Below, in pieces: positions 1 through 10,649 of a stretch of 64,000 bases of DNA (the stretch's first letter is position 1; each line of letters begins with the position of its first letter). The position numbers and the translations under genes were made by a program. The notes under the pieces were generated by a model. The model worked only from the letters and a program-made list of their open reading frames with translations. It ran no database searches and had not been told where the DNA came from. Source of the DNA: CAWCKS01 sp963763485 (GTDB lineage: Bacteria > Pseudomonadota > Alphaproteobacteria > Rhizobiales > Xanthobacteraceae); assembly GCA_963763485.1 (NCBI GenBank), contig CAVXOW010000007.1:1-64000 (forward strand), given 5' to 3'.

Positions 1-680
1 CGGGCCGTCGTACCGTCACGGCCAGGAAAGCGCCCAGTGCCAAGCCATCCAGCTTGAACGGTGTTAGGACCGCGGTTACCCACCAGTTAACTCCCATGAG
101 AATTGCAATCACCCTTGCAAGCATAGCTGCCACCGAGATTACCAAGCTGGTTGCGACAAGCGCCTGCGGCCGCCGTGCTAGCAGGTAAACAACCAGCGGC
201 CAAAAGAAGTAAAAGTGTTCCTCGACCCAGAGCGACCAGAAGTGGTTGAGGTACGAGAGGGACCATTCTCGTGCCCGGCCAGGAAGATGTTTATCCCGTA
301 AAGCCATGCCCAAGCCTGGCGGTCTATCAGGTAGTGGAGCGTAGGTCCTTGCAGGAACGGACAGGGAGCAAGAGGAAAAGGAACGCGAAGACAGCGTAAT
401 AAAGCGGGAAGATCCGCAGCACCCGCCGCATGTAGAAGTTGTTGAAGTAATGGGGCTTGTTCCGGGCATCGAACAGGATGCCGGTGATGAGGAACCCGGA
501 GAGGACGAAAAACAGGTCGACGCCGAGAAGCCCGTACTTGGTCACGCCAACGACTGCGCGCTCGACCCAGTTGGTCGGTACCATTTGGGAGACGAAGTGG
601 AACACCAAGACCATTGAGACGGCCAAGCCCCGTACTCCGTCGAGAACCGAAAGATGACCACGCAGGTTGGGCTGTTGCAT
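1..680 (-). pseudogene. acyltransferase family 3 membrane protein, frameshifted, runs off window
   Basis: The N-terminal part (680 down to about 330) reads MQQPNLRGHLSVLDGVRGLA, then VLVFHF and VDLFFVLSGFLITGIL, the signature of the acyltransferase-3 family that O-acetylates or succinylates polysaccharides in the inner membrane. The reading frame is lost near 335-345, continues in another frame (LIDRQAWAWLYGINIFLAG), and switches again near 270 to YLNHFWSLWVEEHFYFFWP, the second conserved block, followed by hydrophobic helices up to base 1. Conserved blocks survive across both switches, so the breaks may be single-base sequencing errors. An upstream in-frame ATG at 737 is possible; the one at 680 fits the family's N-terminus better. 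Its position beside asnB and wzc suggests modification of an exported polysaccharide. Confidence 0.75.
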
Positions 681-1086
681 GCAACTATCCGAACTCAAGG
701 ACACTGACTTAGCCACGCCGTTCGGATTTGATTGCATCGTCAGGTGCGGCTGTTCTGATATCGGCCGAGCTTGTCAGAACCCGACGCTTGAGCGAGGCGC
801 TGCCGCTGTCCTGCGGAGCACCCATTGCGGAAGGCAAAGTAAGCCTCGAGCACATCTTGTTGTATCAACGCGACTGTCTCCTCTGCAGCCTATCTGCAAG
901 AGATACGCTCATAGTAGCATGGCTAGCACCACCAATGGCATTGACACCACCTGCCGATTCATTTCGCAGCGCTTAACATTAATATGCGGAGAAAATAGAT
1001 TATCTTCTCATTCAGAATTAATCAAATACGTTGAGCTGATTGTCCGTTAGAAATCGGAAGTATCGACTGGAAGGGCAGAAAGAAGC
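681..1086. other. intergenic stretch, no gene supported
   Basis: Open frames here have no recognisable product and look like chance frames. The stretch becomes AT-rich at about 965-1045, which fits a promoter area for the downstream YdcF-like gene, but I see no clear -35/-10 pair. Confidence 0.4.
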
Positions 1087-1743
1087 ATGAGCTCCAGGCG
1101 GCGGAGATGGGGCTGGACCCTATTGGGAGGACTCGCTTTGATCGCGGGAAGCATCGTTGCTGTTCCCTCAGTTCGGCAGACTGTTCTGCGAGCCGCAGGA
1201 TCGGCGCTCGTCGTCAACGAACCGGTTAGGCCTGCCGAAATCATTGTCGTATCCGCCGATTCCGGCGGTGCGGGAGCGCTGGAAGCGGCCGACCTCGTCG
1301 AAAGCGGCATCGCGACGCGAGTTGCGGTCTTCGCCGATCCTCCGAGCGGAGAAGACCTCGAATTTATCCGCCGGGGACTTCCGTACGAGGATGCAAGCGC
1401 GAGGCAGATTCGCCAATGAAACTGGCTCGGCGTAAAGGATATCGAGCAAATTCCCAGACCCGAAGCGGGAACCGAAGGCGAAGGGCAAGTCCTTCCGGCA
1501 TGGTGTGACCAGCACGAATTCCGGTCCATTGTTTTCGTGGTCGCCAAGGACCATTCCCGACAAATCCGCCGAATGCTCGATCGAGTGATGAAAGGCCATC
1601 CGACGCGTATCACGGTTCAACCTGAACACTACTCAAGTTTTGATCCCGATCGATGGTGGGAATCGCGCGGTGGCATCCGAACAGAAATCGTCGAGCTCCA
1701 GAAGCTCGTGCTCGATGTCATTCTGCACCCGATGTCATTCTGA
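1087..1743 (+). pseudogene. YdcF/ElyC (DUF218)-like envelope protein with internal TGA
   Basis: The protein begins with an Arg-rich start and one hydrophobic helix (GWTLLGGLALIAGSIVAV), then ALVVNEPVRPAEIIVVSADSG, which matches the opening strand of DUF218/YdcF-like proteins of envelope and polysaccharide clusters. A TGA at 1417-1419 interrupts the same frame. Reading on gives LGVKDIEQIPRP, an acidic stretch, then SIVFVVAKDHSRQIRRML and a normal stop at 1741-1743. The upstream and downstream halves together make about 218 codons, close to the family's usual size. The stop could be a true nonsense mutation or two compensating indels. It sits directly upstream of asnB, as in exopolysaccharide loci. 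Confidence 0.6.
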
Positions 1744-1848
1744 CATCGGCATCTGCTTGAAAATGTGCTCCAAGCTGGATCGGGAAGGCAAAAAGAATGA
1801 GGCTGGAGAATGTGGTCAGTGTTTTGTTTTTTCCAAGGATCTTGATTG

Positions 1849-3792
1849 ATGTGTGGCATTGCCGGGATCATCGGACGACTGGACGAGCATTAATCGTGCA
1901 GCCCTTGAGCGCATGAACCACGCCATGATCCACCGCGGCCCGGACGCCGGCGCAATGTGGTTCTCCACGCCGGACGAGCGCGGCTGGGGGGCGATGCTGG
2001 GGTTCCGCCGCCTGGCAATTCTAGACCTCTCGACGGCCGGCGATCAGCCGATGGTCGATCCGGTGACCGGGCACGCTATCGCCTTCAACGGCGAGATCTA
2101 CAACTTCAAGGAGCTGCGGCAACGCTTGGAGGCCGAGGGGCAACACTTCCTGTCGACCGGCGACACGGCCGTCATGCTGCGCGCACTTGGCCTGCATGGT
2201 CCAACCGCAGTGAGTTGGTTGCGCGGCATGTTCGCCTTCGCGTGCTGGAACCCGAAACAGCGTCGGCTGTTGCTGGCACAGGGATGCGCTCGGCATCAAG
2301 CCTCTCTACCTGGCCCGATCATCGAGATCCGGGCGCAGGCTGGTCCGTGGCGTTCGCTTCGGAGCTTCGCACACTGCTGGCCTCCGGCCTGCTTGGAACA
2401 CCGCACCTCGACCCGCAGGCCGTCGCCAGCAGCGTGTGGAATGGCTTCGTGGTCGGTCCTCGTACCGTCGTCAAAGGTGTCGAACTCCTTTGGCCTGGCC
2501 GGCTGCTCGAATTCGACGGTGCGGGAAGGGAGATCCGCCAACGAAGATTTTTGGCGCATCCCTGACCATGCTCCCATCCGACTATGGACGAGAACGGACT
2601 ATCCGAAATCCTGGAGGAGGGGCTGAGGCTTCACCTCGCCAGCGACGTGCCCTTGGCGGTTTTTCTCTCCGGCGGCGTGGATTCCTCGGTCATGGCCAAT
2701 CTGGCCCAGCGTGCCTCCGAGAGCCCCGTCCATACCTTCACTCTGGCCTTCGAGGAGCAGGAGTTCAACGAGGGGCCGATTGCGAGGCGGATCGCCGCCG
2801 CCATCGGGACCCAGCACCATGAGGTAGTGCTGACGGAAGGGCGCTTCGTCGCCAACCTTGAGGCGGCGCTCGACAGCCTAGACCAACCGACATTCGACGG
2901 GCTGAATGCCTACTACATGTCAAATGCCATCCGCGCCGCCGGCTTCACAGTAGCGCTGTCAGGTACCGGCGGCGATGAACTCTTCGGAGGCTACACCTCG
3001 TATCTCGATCTTCCGGTGCTGCAACGCTGGTCGCGGCGCGCGGATTGGGTACCCCGCGGCTTGCAGGTGGCCGCGGCCAAGCTCGCCACTTGGCGACAGC
3101 GCCACTCTGGCGGGGCGGTGCAGCCTCAGACGCGCTGGGCAAAGCTTCCAGAGATGGTCCGCAATGGCGAAGATCTACTGGCGCTCTACCAACTCGCTTA
3201 CGCGCTCTTCCTGCCTGAGTTCCAGCATGAGCTCCTGGCGCCGGGGTTTGCCGATGTGTTGGCCGACGGATTGCCTCCTGCCATGCGCCAACGGGTCGTT
3301 GCAGAGACGCAATGCCGGACGCCCCTCTCGGCCATTAGCGTCATGGAGCAACGGCTTTTCCTTGGCGAGCGATTGTTGCGCGACAACGACGCGGCTAGCA
3401 TGGCCGCGTCTCTTGAGCAGCGGGTGCCGCTGGTGGACCAAGTTCTCTTCGAGAGCGTGGACCGGCTGCCAGATCAGGCGCGCTACCAACCACTAGGGCG
3501 AAAGGCACTGCTGCGGCGCATTGGACTGCGCGGCCTTGACCCAGCATTGTTTGAGCGGCCCAAGAGCGGATTCGTGCTGCCATTTGATCGCTGGATACGG
3601 CGCGGCTTGAAGGAAGCGATGGATCAAACCATGCGAGACCCGCAAGCCATCGCTCCAGTTGGACTCGATCCAACGGCGGTTGAACGGCTTTGGCGCGCTT
3701 TCCTTCAGGGGGCACCCGGCATGTATTGGTCGCGGGTTTGGTCAGTGTACGTCTTCATCAGATGGTGCCACCGTAACCGCGTTTTCCGTTGA
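1849..3792 (+). pseudogene. asnB: asparagine synthase (glutamine-hydrolysing), frameshifted
   Basis: The start ATG-TGT at 1849 gives MCGIAGIIGRLDE, placing the catalytic Cys2 of the class II glutamine amidotransferase domain at the N-terminus. The frame shifts near 1892 (one extra T) into INRAALERMNHAMIHRGPD. It shifts twice more around 2280-2340, where GIKPLYLARSS lies in a third frame, and near 2560-2578. There a five-T run and a missing C break RRFWRIPDHAPI from MDENGLSEILEE. From 2584 the synthetase domain is continuous, with the SGGVDSS ATP-pyrophosphatase loop and the SGTGGDELFGGY motif. Conserved residues on both sides of every break argue for sequencing indels rather than decay. In polysaccharide clusters such enzymes amidate sugar acids or peptides; the exact substrate is unknown. 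Confidence 0.85.
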
Positions 3793-4079
3793 GGTTTTTT
3801 GGACCTCTCGAAACACGGCGTCTGGTCGGTCGGCACGAGGCTGATCACGTGCAATCCGGCACGTGTTCGGCCTGCCAGTCCGCTAGCGTCAGGCAAGCTT
3901 CGGCCATCAGCCGAGGCAATTCTACATGGAAAGCCAAGTGTGGCGGCTCGAGGTCCGAAGTGCCGGAGGTTGACAATGTCAACTAAAGAAGCCGTTGGCC
4001 GCGGCGATGCTCGACGACGCAATGCTGAAGGATGTTGCAAGACGATTGGCGGCCTCGTCGTCGCGAGGCCCGAGAGCCG

Positions 4080-6377
4080 TCACTCAGGGTATCCGTAACG
4101 ACCGTATGCTTTGTCGTGATAATACCCGGCAAGATTTCCATCATAAAGCCTAAGCGACCCCATGTTCACTTTGTTGAGGACCGCGCCGACGGTTTTTTCG
4201 TAAACCCGTGGTGCCCTGCTCAATGCGTGCTGCACGATCGCGGTAGAAGTACGTCCCCAATCCACGACAAAGAGGTACGAGTCCACAAGACTTGTGGTCG
4301 CACAGGTATCTGCCAATGGCGCGAGCGGCGGCAAATCGACAATCACATAGTCATAGCTATGCCGCAGCCTTTCGAACAATCTTTTCATTGCGCTTGAGCT
4401 CAGAACCTCACTGGAACTGGCTATCCGCGCCTTAGTGAAGACCGGCAGGAATGCCATGCTCAGGTACGTCTCCTTGGTGATCGCCTCGTCGAGAGCGGCC
4501 TCTCCAGAAAGCACCTCGAGGATCCCGACCTTCGCGCCGGGAGCGATTGCGCGGGACAACGTCGGGTTGCGTAAATCGCCATCAACCAACACTACGCGCC
4601 CGCCGACCTGCGCGATGCTCATCGCCAGCGCGGCCGAGACAGTCGATTTACCCTCGTCGGGAACTGCGGAGGTTATCCCGAGAACCTTTTTCGGGGTGTT
4701 GCCTGCCAATTCTGCAGCAAGCTTTATCGTACGGATGGCCTCGGCGAATGGAGAGAATGGTTGCTCGACGACACTCGAAGCCACGTCCAGTTTTCCGGAC
4801 GTCAGGCAAAGGTTGGGGCGACCGATGCTTGGCGGGCCTCGATCTGTGGATTTACCCTTTGGATTTTCTTGCAGAGGAATTAGCGCAATGCATGTCAGGC
4901 CGAGAATCGTCTCGATCTGAGTGCTCGTCCGAAAACCTCGATCAAAGAGGTCACGCAGTATGCCTAATCCAATTCCCAAGACCAATCCTAAGAAGGGCGT
5001 CGTCGCGACGATTAACAAGGTCTTGCGATTGGACCTTCCAATGGGGGGCACAGCTTTTGTAATCAACCTGGCTTCAGTGTAGGGGAACGATTGCTGCTCG
5101 GTGGCCTCGGAATATCGTCTGACGAAACTATCGTACAGGGTCTTGTAAGTCGTAGCCGTGGTTTCAAGATTGTTTAGCGCTACCTGAGCCTGGTTAGAGC
5201 TTTGAGAATCGATGATTGCGCGCTGTAGCTGATTGTTGAGGAGTTCTTCAGTCGAACTCGCGATCTCATAGTCGCTCTTGCTTGCCTCCAGAAGCCGCCG
5301 CAATTCGTCAAGAATGGAAACGCGGATACCTTGCATGTTGTTGCGGAGGCCAACCACCGCTTGGTGATTGTAGCCATATTTCTGCGACCAGTCGCTCTCG
5401 CGGGCGGCAATCTCCAAATATTGGGTTCTCAGCTTCACTATGAGTTGGTCACTTAGTGCCTCGCTTGCGGTCTCATTGATAAGATCTAAGTCAGTCGGAT
5501 TGTTGAGGGCAGCATTGATACGATCCAAGCGGGCCCGCATCTGCGAAGTCTTCGCGCGGGCGGCAGTAAGCTGATTGTTTAGGTCAGTCACCTGTTGCTG
5601 GCTAATCAAATTGCCATTTCCAGCATCAACGATCTTGTACTGCCTCTTGTATTCGACGACTGCCTTCTCCGCAGTGTAGACTTGCTCACGCAATTCCTTG
5701 ATCCGACCCTCTAGCCATTTGCTGCCCTCCCGCGTGATTTCATATTTTGCATCCAACTGTTCGGAGATATAGGCTTGCGCGATAGTGTTGGCGATTTGAG
5801 CAGCACGCTCCGCATTCGCTAACTCAAACCTAATTGAAATCAAATAGACACCCTGCCGTTCGACCTTATAGCGCTTCTCGAAAATTCCCAGGGCATTCCG
5901 ATCACGCCAGAGTTGCGGTTCCGGCTCGCGGGTTTCGATCAGCTTGGATATGAAAGGAATTGACGCGCCCCGGCCGAATTCGGGATCATCTGCGAGGTGA
6001 AGCTCAGCAATGACTTTGAGTGCAAGGTTCTCGGATCTTAAAGCCTCTACATGGCTTTCCACTTCTGCCCCGCCAGCATCGATCGTTTGATCCCCAAGGG
6101 TCCCCTGAAGGTTCCCCGGCTGGAAAAGCTGGAATTTTCGCGTGTCGATCTTGAGGGTAGCTACGCCGACGTAGGGGGCTGGTGCGATCAAGAAGTACGC
6201 AATTCCAATTCCGCAAAGGAACAACACCGATAGTAGAACAATCCACAGTCGGCGGCGAACGAAGTCAATAATCAACCCGATGTCGATCCCGCCCGATGCG
6301 AGCCGTGGTCCCAGAACGCCACTCTCGGGATTTTCGTCTAATCGTTGACGATTTCGAAAGGCTTCATCAATGCTCAA
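4080..6377 (-). CDS. polysaccharide co-polymerase / BY-type tyrosine autokinase (Wzc/ExoP family)
   Basis: This 765-residue inner-membrane protein controls chain length and export of exopolysaccharide. Residues about 45-64 form the first membrane helix, followed by a long periplasmic coiled-coil Wzz-type domain. A second helix lies near 455-475. The cytoplasmic kinase has Walker A (SAVPDEGKST, about 570-579), Walker A' (VVLVDGDLRNP, about 591-601) and Walker B (YVIVDLPPLAPL, about 677-688). The C-terminus carries a tyrosine cluster (LYDGNLAGYYHDKAYGRYGY), the expected autophosphorylation tail. N- and C-halves are fused, as in Wzc and rhizobial ExoP. It is intact, unlike most of its neighbours, and faces asnB convergently. 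The length is typical for the family. Confidence 0.93.
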   Translation of the reverse strand: MSIDEAFRNRQRLDENPESGVLGPRLASGGIDIGLIIDFVRRRLWIVLLSVLFLCGIGIAYFLIAPAPYVGVATLKIDTRKFQLFQPGNLQGTLGDQTIDAGGAEVESHVEALRSENLALKVIAELHLADDPEFGRGASIPFISKLIETREPEPQLWRDRNALGIFEKRYKVERQGVYLISIRFELANAERAAQIANTIAQAYISEQLDAKYEITREGSKWLEGRIKELREQVYTAEKAVVEYKRQYKIVDAGNGNLISQQQVTDLNNQLTAARAKTSQMRARLDRINAALNNPTDLDLINETASEALSDQLIVKLRTQYLEIAARESDWSQKYGYNHQAVVGLRNNMQGIRVSILDELRRLLEASKSDYEIASSTEELLNNQLQRAIIDSQSSNQAQVALNNLETTATTYKTLYDSFVRRYSEATEQQSFPYTEARLITKAVPPIGRSNRKTLLIVATTPFLGLVLGIGLGILRDLFDRGFRTSTQIETILGLTCIALIPLQENPKGKSTDRGPPSIGRPNLCLTSGKLDVASSVVEQPFSPFAEAIRTIKLAAELAGNTPKKVLGITSAVPDEGKSTVSAALAMSIAQVGGRVVLVDGDLRNPTLSRAIAPGAKVGILEVLSGEAALDEAITKETYLSMAFLPVFTKARIASSSEVLSSSAMKRLFERLRHSYDYVIVDLPPLAPLADTCATTSLVDSYLFVVDWGRTSTAIVQHALSRAPRVYEKTVGAVLNKVNMGSLRLYDGNLAGYYHDKAYGRYGYPE

Positions 6378-6830
6378 CGAACGCCCCTATCGCAGCGGCA
6401 AAAATAATTACCCGATGTAGACGTCAGCATACAGCATGTCCCTGCTCGAGCCTATAATTGGTTGACCGTCTGTATTTTCCCAGGCCTTGCGCGGTAGGAA
6501 CACTAGTGGAACCGAGATGCGCTTATTCGAATAGCGCTTTTTGTGGTCTTTGAAAGCTTTGGACGCCGAACTCGGCCACTCAAGGTTAACACCGTCGGAG
6601 GCAATCCATACCCTTGGGAGGGAAGGGCACCCAAACAAACGTCCATCCTAGGGCTCGATCTGTGGCGCGTGGAAAACTGGGATATCTTAGCTCGCGGGAT
6701 GCTCCTCAGGTGGTTAAAGTACTCAGTACTTTGCTTTTTTACTCGATTAACACAAGGTTTCATGATAGCGGTATAAGTATATTACTTTTAAATATATTAC
6801 TATAAGGAATCAGCTGGGGTGGCTGGAACA
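6378..6830. other. intergenic region upstream of wzc-like gene and H-NS copy 1
   Basis: This 450-bp gap separates two divergent genes. A short minus-strand frame ends at 6408 with a conserved-looking tail (PIIGSSRDMLYADVYIG) but has no recognisable start or domain. The stretch 6720-6800 is strongly AT-rich, a plausible promoter and H-NS binding zone for the H-NS gene starting at 6831. Confidence 0.4.
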
Positions 6831-7210
6831 ATGAACAAGAGGTTAAATTTCGACGCCATGTCGATCGATGAGATTTGGCTATTGCACCAAACAATTATTG
6901 GAATTCTTTCCGCCCGGTTAACTTCGGAAAAGCGAGAGCTGGAGAAGAAATCGCCAAACTTCATCGGAAAAAGAACGTGGCGCCGCGTGCGCACAATGGT
7001 CAGGAGAAGAAATCGCAGCGGGAGCGCCGCAAGTACCCACAAGTCTTTCCGAAATATCAAAATCCCGAAGAACCTTCGGAAACTTGGTCCGGGCGCGGAA
7101 GGCAACCACGCTGGCTGACGGCGGCCCTAAGGACGGGACATAAGATCGAGGAGTTTCGGATCGCCACTCACGACGAGGCTCGAAAAGGATTAGCGGTAAT
7201 CGGCGTGTAG
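6831..7210 (+). pseudogene. H-NS/HvrA family nucleoid protein, copy 1, frameshifted
   Basis: The start MNKRLNFDAMSIDEIWLLHQ matches the N-terminal oligomerisation helix of alphaproteobacterial H-NS-like proteins and the second copy at 27.0-27.4 kb (MSKKLNLESMSIDEMWQLHE). Near 6952 one base is missing (KK instead of KKLAKLH); the rest is in another frame: RKYPQVFPKYQNP, then the DNA-binding motif TWSGRGRQPRW and LTAALRTGHKIEEF. These proteins bind AT-rich DNA through the minor groove and silence horizontally acquired genes. It marks the outer end of the left arm of the inverted duplication. An upstream GTG at 6819 is possible, but the ATG agrees with the paralog. Confidence 0.8.
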
Positions 7211-7525
7211 TATGCAAGCGCGCCTCGACAGGGGGCTTGCTGCACACCGACTTCTTCAAGGGCTATCATAGCATCTGAGCGTCTGTTGAGGGGCGGAGTG
7301 CAGGCGAATACAGGCCTCCCGACTGACACGCCAGAAATCGCGGTCGTCTGGAGGAGCAGATCAGTCCGATAAGTCAATACGCCCTTTAACTTTGAATTCC
7401 GCTTCGATGCGATCACATTCGGTCGAATTCATTTAATCCATCCGACCGCGGATGATCGGAAATGGCAATCAGCCATTCAATAGCAGCTCAAGTCGTCGCC
7501 TACGACAACGGCAATTGCTGGCTGA
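7211..7525. other. intergenic part of the left duplication arm
   Basis: No gene is supported. The segment around 7490-7525 resembles the complement of 26745-26770: CGTAGGCGAC is followed in both by an ACTTGAGC-like string. The homology of the two arms therefore runs through this intergenic DNA and not only through the genes. Confidence 0.4.
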
Positions 7526-7798
7526 TCAGGCGTCAGGCCGAACACGCCGCATCCGGAACGCACGCCACGAAATCCCTGCGCGCTCGAAAATGCTGCGTCC
7601 GTAAATGCCCGCAACATATCCAATTTGCAGGGCGACGCCCCCGAAAGCCGCACTGAGGGCAGCTCGCGGGCCGTACGTCAAACCAAGCGCCAGGATTTCG
7701 AGCGCCGCGAAAGCAAGCGAAAAAATCAGAACCCAGACCGTGAACAAGGTGCCGGCGATGATCCCTGCGATCAAATGAAGCAACGCCGAGTCATACAT
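7526..7798 (-). CDS. small hydrophobic membrane protein, copy 1
   Basis: This 90-residue protein starts at ATG 7798 behind a good ribosome site (GGAGGGG, 8-10 bases upstream); a longer start at 7822 lacks one. It begins MYDSALLHLIAGIIAGTLFT and has two to three hydrophobic segments (HLIAGIIAGTLFTVWVLIF, AALEILALGLTYG, AFGGVALQIGYVAGIYG), ending in a basic tail (RAFRMRRVRPDA). A close paralog is at 26443-26715, with the same basic tail. Both sit between an H-NS gene and a sugar-transferase gene inside the inverted duplication, so a role in exopolysaccharide assembly or its control is possible, but no domain is recognised. Confidence 0.7.
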   Translation of the reverse strand: MYDSALLHLIAGIIAGTLFTVWVLIFSLAFAALEILALGLTYGPRAALSAAFGGVALQIGYVAGIYGRSIFERAGISWRAFRMRRVRPDA

Positions 7799-8186
7799 GC
7801 AGGTCCCCTCCATCCCACGCATTAAGTAGCGAGCATCGGAATTGGCGCCGTAGTTGAACCATCAGGCGTTAACAAAGCGTTGGTTTGTTGGTTCCTGTGC
7901 CATTCTGGGGCGCGGGTGAGGAAAACTGATGTTGTCAGTCACCGACATGCCATAATTTTGAGACGTTAGATGAACTCATGTTAATCAAATTATTAATTTG
8001 TTTTGTATTGCGCCGCAGTTCCGCCTCGGTGTAAAAACGTTATTGTTAATGTTACGTTAACAAGGCATGTGGCTTGAGCCGACGGCGAGGGCTGGCTGCC
8101 TGTGCTGCAAAGATCACCCCCTCACTGTGATCCCGCAGATCGCTAGCTAGAACTTTGCTCGTTTCGCAGTCAGTGTGGCAGGCGCT
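7799..8186. other. divergent promoter region of the left arm
   Basis: This AT-rich stretch lies between the small membrane gene and the sugar transferase. It is partly repeated, inverted, in 26013-26442, including the string GCGGAACTGCGGCGCAA and the adjoining AT-rich block. A CtrA-like box lies inside it (listed separately). Confidence 0.5.
8046..8061 (+). promoter_or_regulatory. CtrA-like box TTAA-N7-TTAAC upstream of sugar transferase copy 1
   Basis: TTAA (8046-8049), seven bases, then TTAAC (8057-8061) matches the full CtrA consensus of alphaproteobacteria. It lies 126 bases before the start at 8187. The other arm has the same spacing at 26132-26147. Function is inferred from the motif alone. 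Confidence 0.45.
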
Positions 8187-9658
8187 ATGTCGCGTTCGAA
8201 TCGTGTTTTGAGTGTTCGTGAAGGCGTTGTTTTAGCGCCCTTCGGTGCTTCACGAGAAGATCAAGCCAATAGGTGGACGATCCCCTATAAGGCCATCGCG
8301 CCGGTCGCCGTGATATGTGACACTTTCATCATTCTGGTCGCTGGGATTGTCAGCGGCATAGCCTATAATTTTGCCACGACAAATGACGTGGGAGATATTG
8401 GCAAGTTCGCAGGATATGCGTCCGTGGCGGCGGCCCTATTTGTTTGTCTTGCTCAGAGTCGCGATCTCTATGAACCGCCGGAGTTGCTGAACTTTAGGCC
8501 ACAACTGCAGAAGACCGCCGTTACTTGGGCCCTGGTCATTCTGTTCCTCACGGCGGTGGCCTTCGCGATGAAGATCGGCGGCAACTTCTCGCGAGGCGCA
8601 ACACTTTCGTTTGCCGCAATAAGCCTGGGCGCGCTAGCAGGTCAGCGTGCCCTTTGGCGGATATTCCTCGGCGATGGCTTGGCTGTGCATTGTTTCGCCG
8701 GGCGCAAGATCGTGCTGGTAACCGAAGCGACGGAGGCTGAGACAATTTTGCCTGAGACTCTGACGCGGTCAGGTTTGAAGCCGGTGCGCCACTTCGTCTT
8801 GCCAGGAGACGCTCGAAATGTTGCGCAGCGGCGTGCCGCAATACTACAGGTGATTGCCTTCGTCAGAGGTACCGACGTTCAAGAAATTGTAGTAGGCGCC
8901 GACGTTGGTCACTGGCCAGAGCTAAGCGATATTCTGAGAGAGCTCCGGGTCCTGCCGCTGCCGGTGAATCTGGTTCCGCTTGGTAAATCGTCACAGATTT
9001 TCGAGCTGCCTTTGCACACGATTGGCGATACTGTAACGATAGAACTGCAACGGGGCCCCCTCACGGTTTTCGAGCGAACCGTCAAACGAGCGATAGATAT
9101 ATTCGGCGCGTTGGTCGCTGTTGTTATGCTGATCCCGCTCTTGGTCGTTGTTTCTGCTGCAATCAAGATTGACTCCGGGGGCCGGTTCTGTTTCGCCAAA
9201 AGCGTTGCGGTTTCAACGGCCGGACATTTGAAATTCTGAAGTTTCGTACAATGACCGTCCAGGAAGACGGCGCGATCATTACTCAAGCGACCCGCCACGA
9301 CGACCGCGTGACGCAGGTTGGCCGCTGGTTAAGAAGGACTAGCATCGATGAGTTGCCGCAACTCTTCAATGTCCTGAAGGGTAGTATGTCGCTAATTGGA
9401 CCACGTCCTCACGCGATTGCGCATGACGGCCAGTTCGACAAAGCCGTGCGAAACTATGCATACAGACACCACGTCCCGCCGGGCTTGACTGGATGGGCGC
9501 AGGTCAACGGTTATCGCGGCGAGACAAGGACCATTAAAGACATTGAACAGCGAGTGAGACACGATCTTTGGTACATCGACAATTGGAGTTTAGGTCTTGA
9601 TTTCCGAATTGCGATGATGACTTTGAGCGCAGTCATAAGCAGTAAGAATGCCTATTAA
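8187..9658 (+). pseudogene. undecaprenyl-phosphate glucose (sugar-1-P) transferase, copy 1, one frameshift
   Basis: This enzyme family transfers a hexose-1-phosphate to undecaprenyl phosphate, the first step of exopolysaccharide repeat-unit assembly at the inner membrane. The N-terminal half has four hydrophobic segments and a nucleotide-fold domain (KIVLVTEATEAETILPET). The C-terminal half is the bacterial sugar transferase domain: FERTVKRAIDIFGALVAV, LKFRTM, TSIDELPQLFNVLKGSMSLI, GPRPHA, PGLTGWAQVNGYRG and DLWYIDNWSLGLDF. One base is missing near 9177 (GACTCC-GGGGG where the second copy has GACTCCAGGGGG), so RGPVLFRQKRCGF is out of frame. The ATG at 8187 is used because it aligns with copy 2; a GTG lies at 8175. 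A near-identical inverted copy is at 24529-26000. Confidence 0.88.
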
Positions 9659-9841
9659 ATCTTGGCAGACCTGACGACGTTGCTCCCGGCTCGTATCCAG
9701 CCGAACTAATCGCATAACGACAGAGGTGCCGCAGAGGTTGAACTCCGGCCCAGCTATACCGGGCCGCAGAGATACCATCCCGGTTGCGCCAATGGCTCAA
9801 GCCCGAACGCACGTGCGGGAAGAACTCCACGAACAATCATC

Positions 9842-10601
9842 TCAAATAAATCTGATCGTATCGCGTTCGAGAACAAGACATGTTAGCCGTCCGGTCGCAT
9901 AGGCACCCGTATCGATGTTGATACGGTTAAGCCGAATATCCGGGTGCAGGACGGGAGTGTGGCCATGCACTATGACTTTGCCAAAGTCGTCCTCGCATGA
10001 AAGAAAATTTCCCCGGATCCAGAGGAGATCGTCTTCAGATTGTTGTGTGAGGCAAACCCCTGGACGAACTCCTGCATGCACGAAGAAAAAATCTCCACAG
10101 ATGAAATATTGCAGCAAGCTACTCAAGAACTCGCGGTGGCTGGATGGAAGGAGTTTATCGAGGTCAGAAGCGAGTTCTATCTGTCGTTTAGCGTCGTTTT
10201 CGAGCGTTGGGGCCAAGCCATATGAGAGCAGGGTATTTAGTCCGCCATCGTGGCTCCACTCTCCAAGGATACGCCGGGTCTTTTAAAAAGTCTCGCAGGT
10301 AGACCTCATGGTTTCCCATGAGGCAGATGGTCGGCTGGACAGCGCGAGAACTGATGAGCCGATCAAGGACCCGCTTTAAATCTGGGCCACGGTCGATGTA
10401 GTCGCCGAGAAAAACTCGGATCGCCTGCGGTGTGAAATTCGAGGCTATATCCGCGTCAACGCGCGCAAGCACTTCATCCAGAAGGTCCAGGCGCCCATGG
10501 ATATCTCCGATAGCATAAATTCGAACTCGGTCCGGTACGCGCGCCCGAGGTCCTATCGCATTAGAGATCGGAGAACACCCCGTCACCCCATCTTGCTCCA
10601 T
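9842..10601 (-). pseudogene. PPP-type metallophosphoesterase (serine/threonine phosphatase-like), one frameshift
   Basis: All metal-binding blocks of the PPP phosphatase fold are present in order: YAIGDIHGRLDLL, FLGDYIDRGPD, CLMGNHEVYLRDFL, then FFVHAGVRPG and VIVHGHTPV. Near 10270 one extra C (TATCCTT instead of TATCTT) breaks YLRDFLKDPAY from GEWSHDGGLNTLLSYGL, after which the frame is continuous to FI-stop at 9842. The product would be about 250 residues, typical of the small bacterial phosphatases found in exopolysaccharide clusters, where they can oppose tyrosine or serine kinases. A functional link with the nearby autokinase is an inference. The start at 10601 is the only ATG upstream of the first motif. 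Confidence 0.8.
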
Positions 10602-10649
10602 CTAGATACCTAAAGCTCTTGCTCGATATGGACGCGCCAAGGGGCTGTT

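Noticed and set aside
667..1050. 127-codon plus-strand frame and overlapping frame at 728
   Set aside because: No domain, no ribosome site, and lies opposite the acyltransferase start; looks like a chance frame.
6408..6638. 76-codon minus-strand frame ending PIIGSSRDMLYADVYIG
   Set aside because: The tail looks protein-like, but there is no credible start, domain or partner frame, so it was only noted in the intergenic entry.
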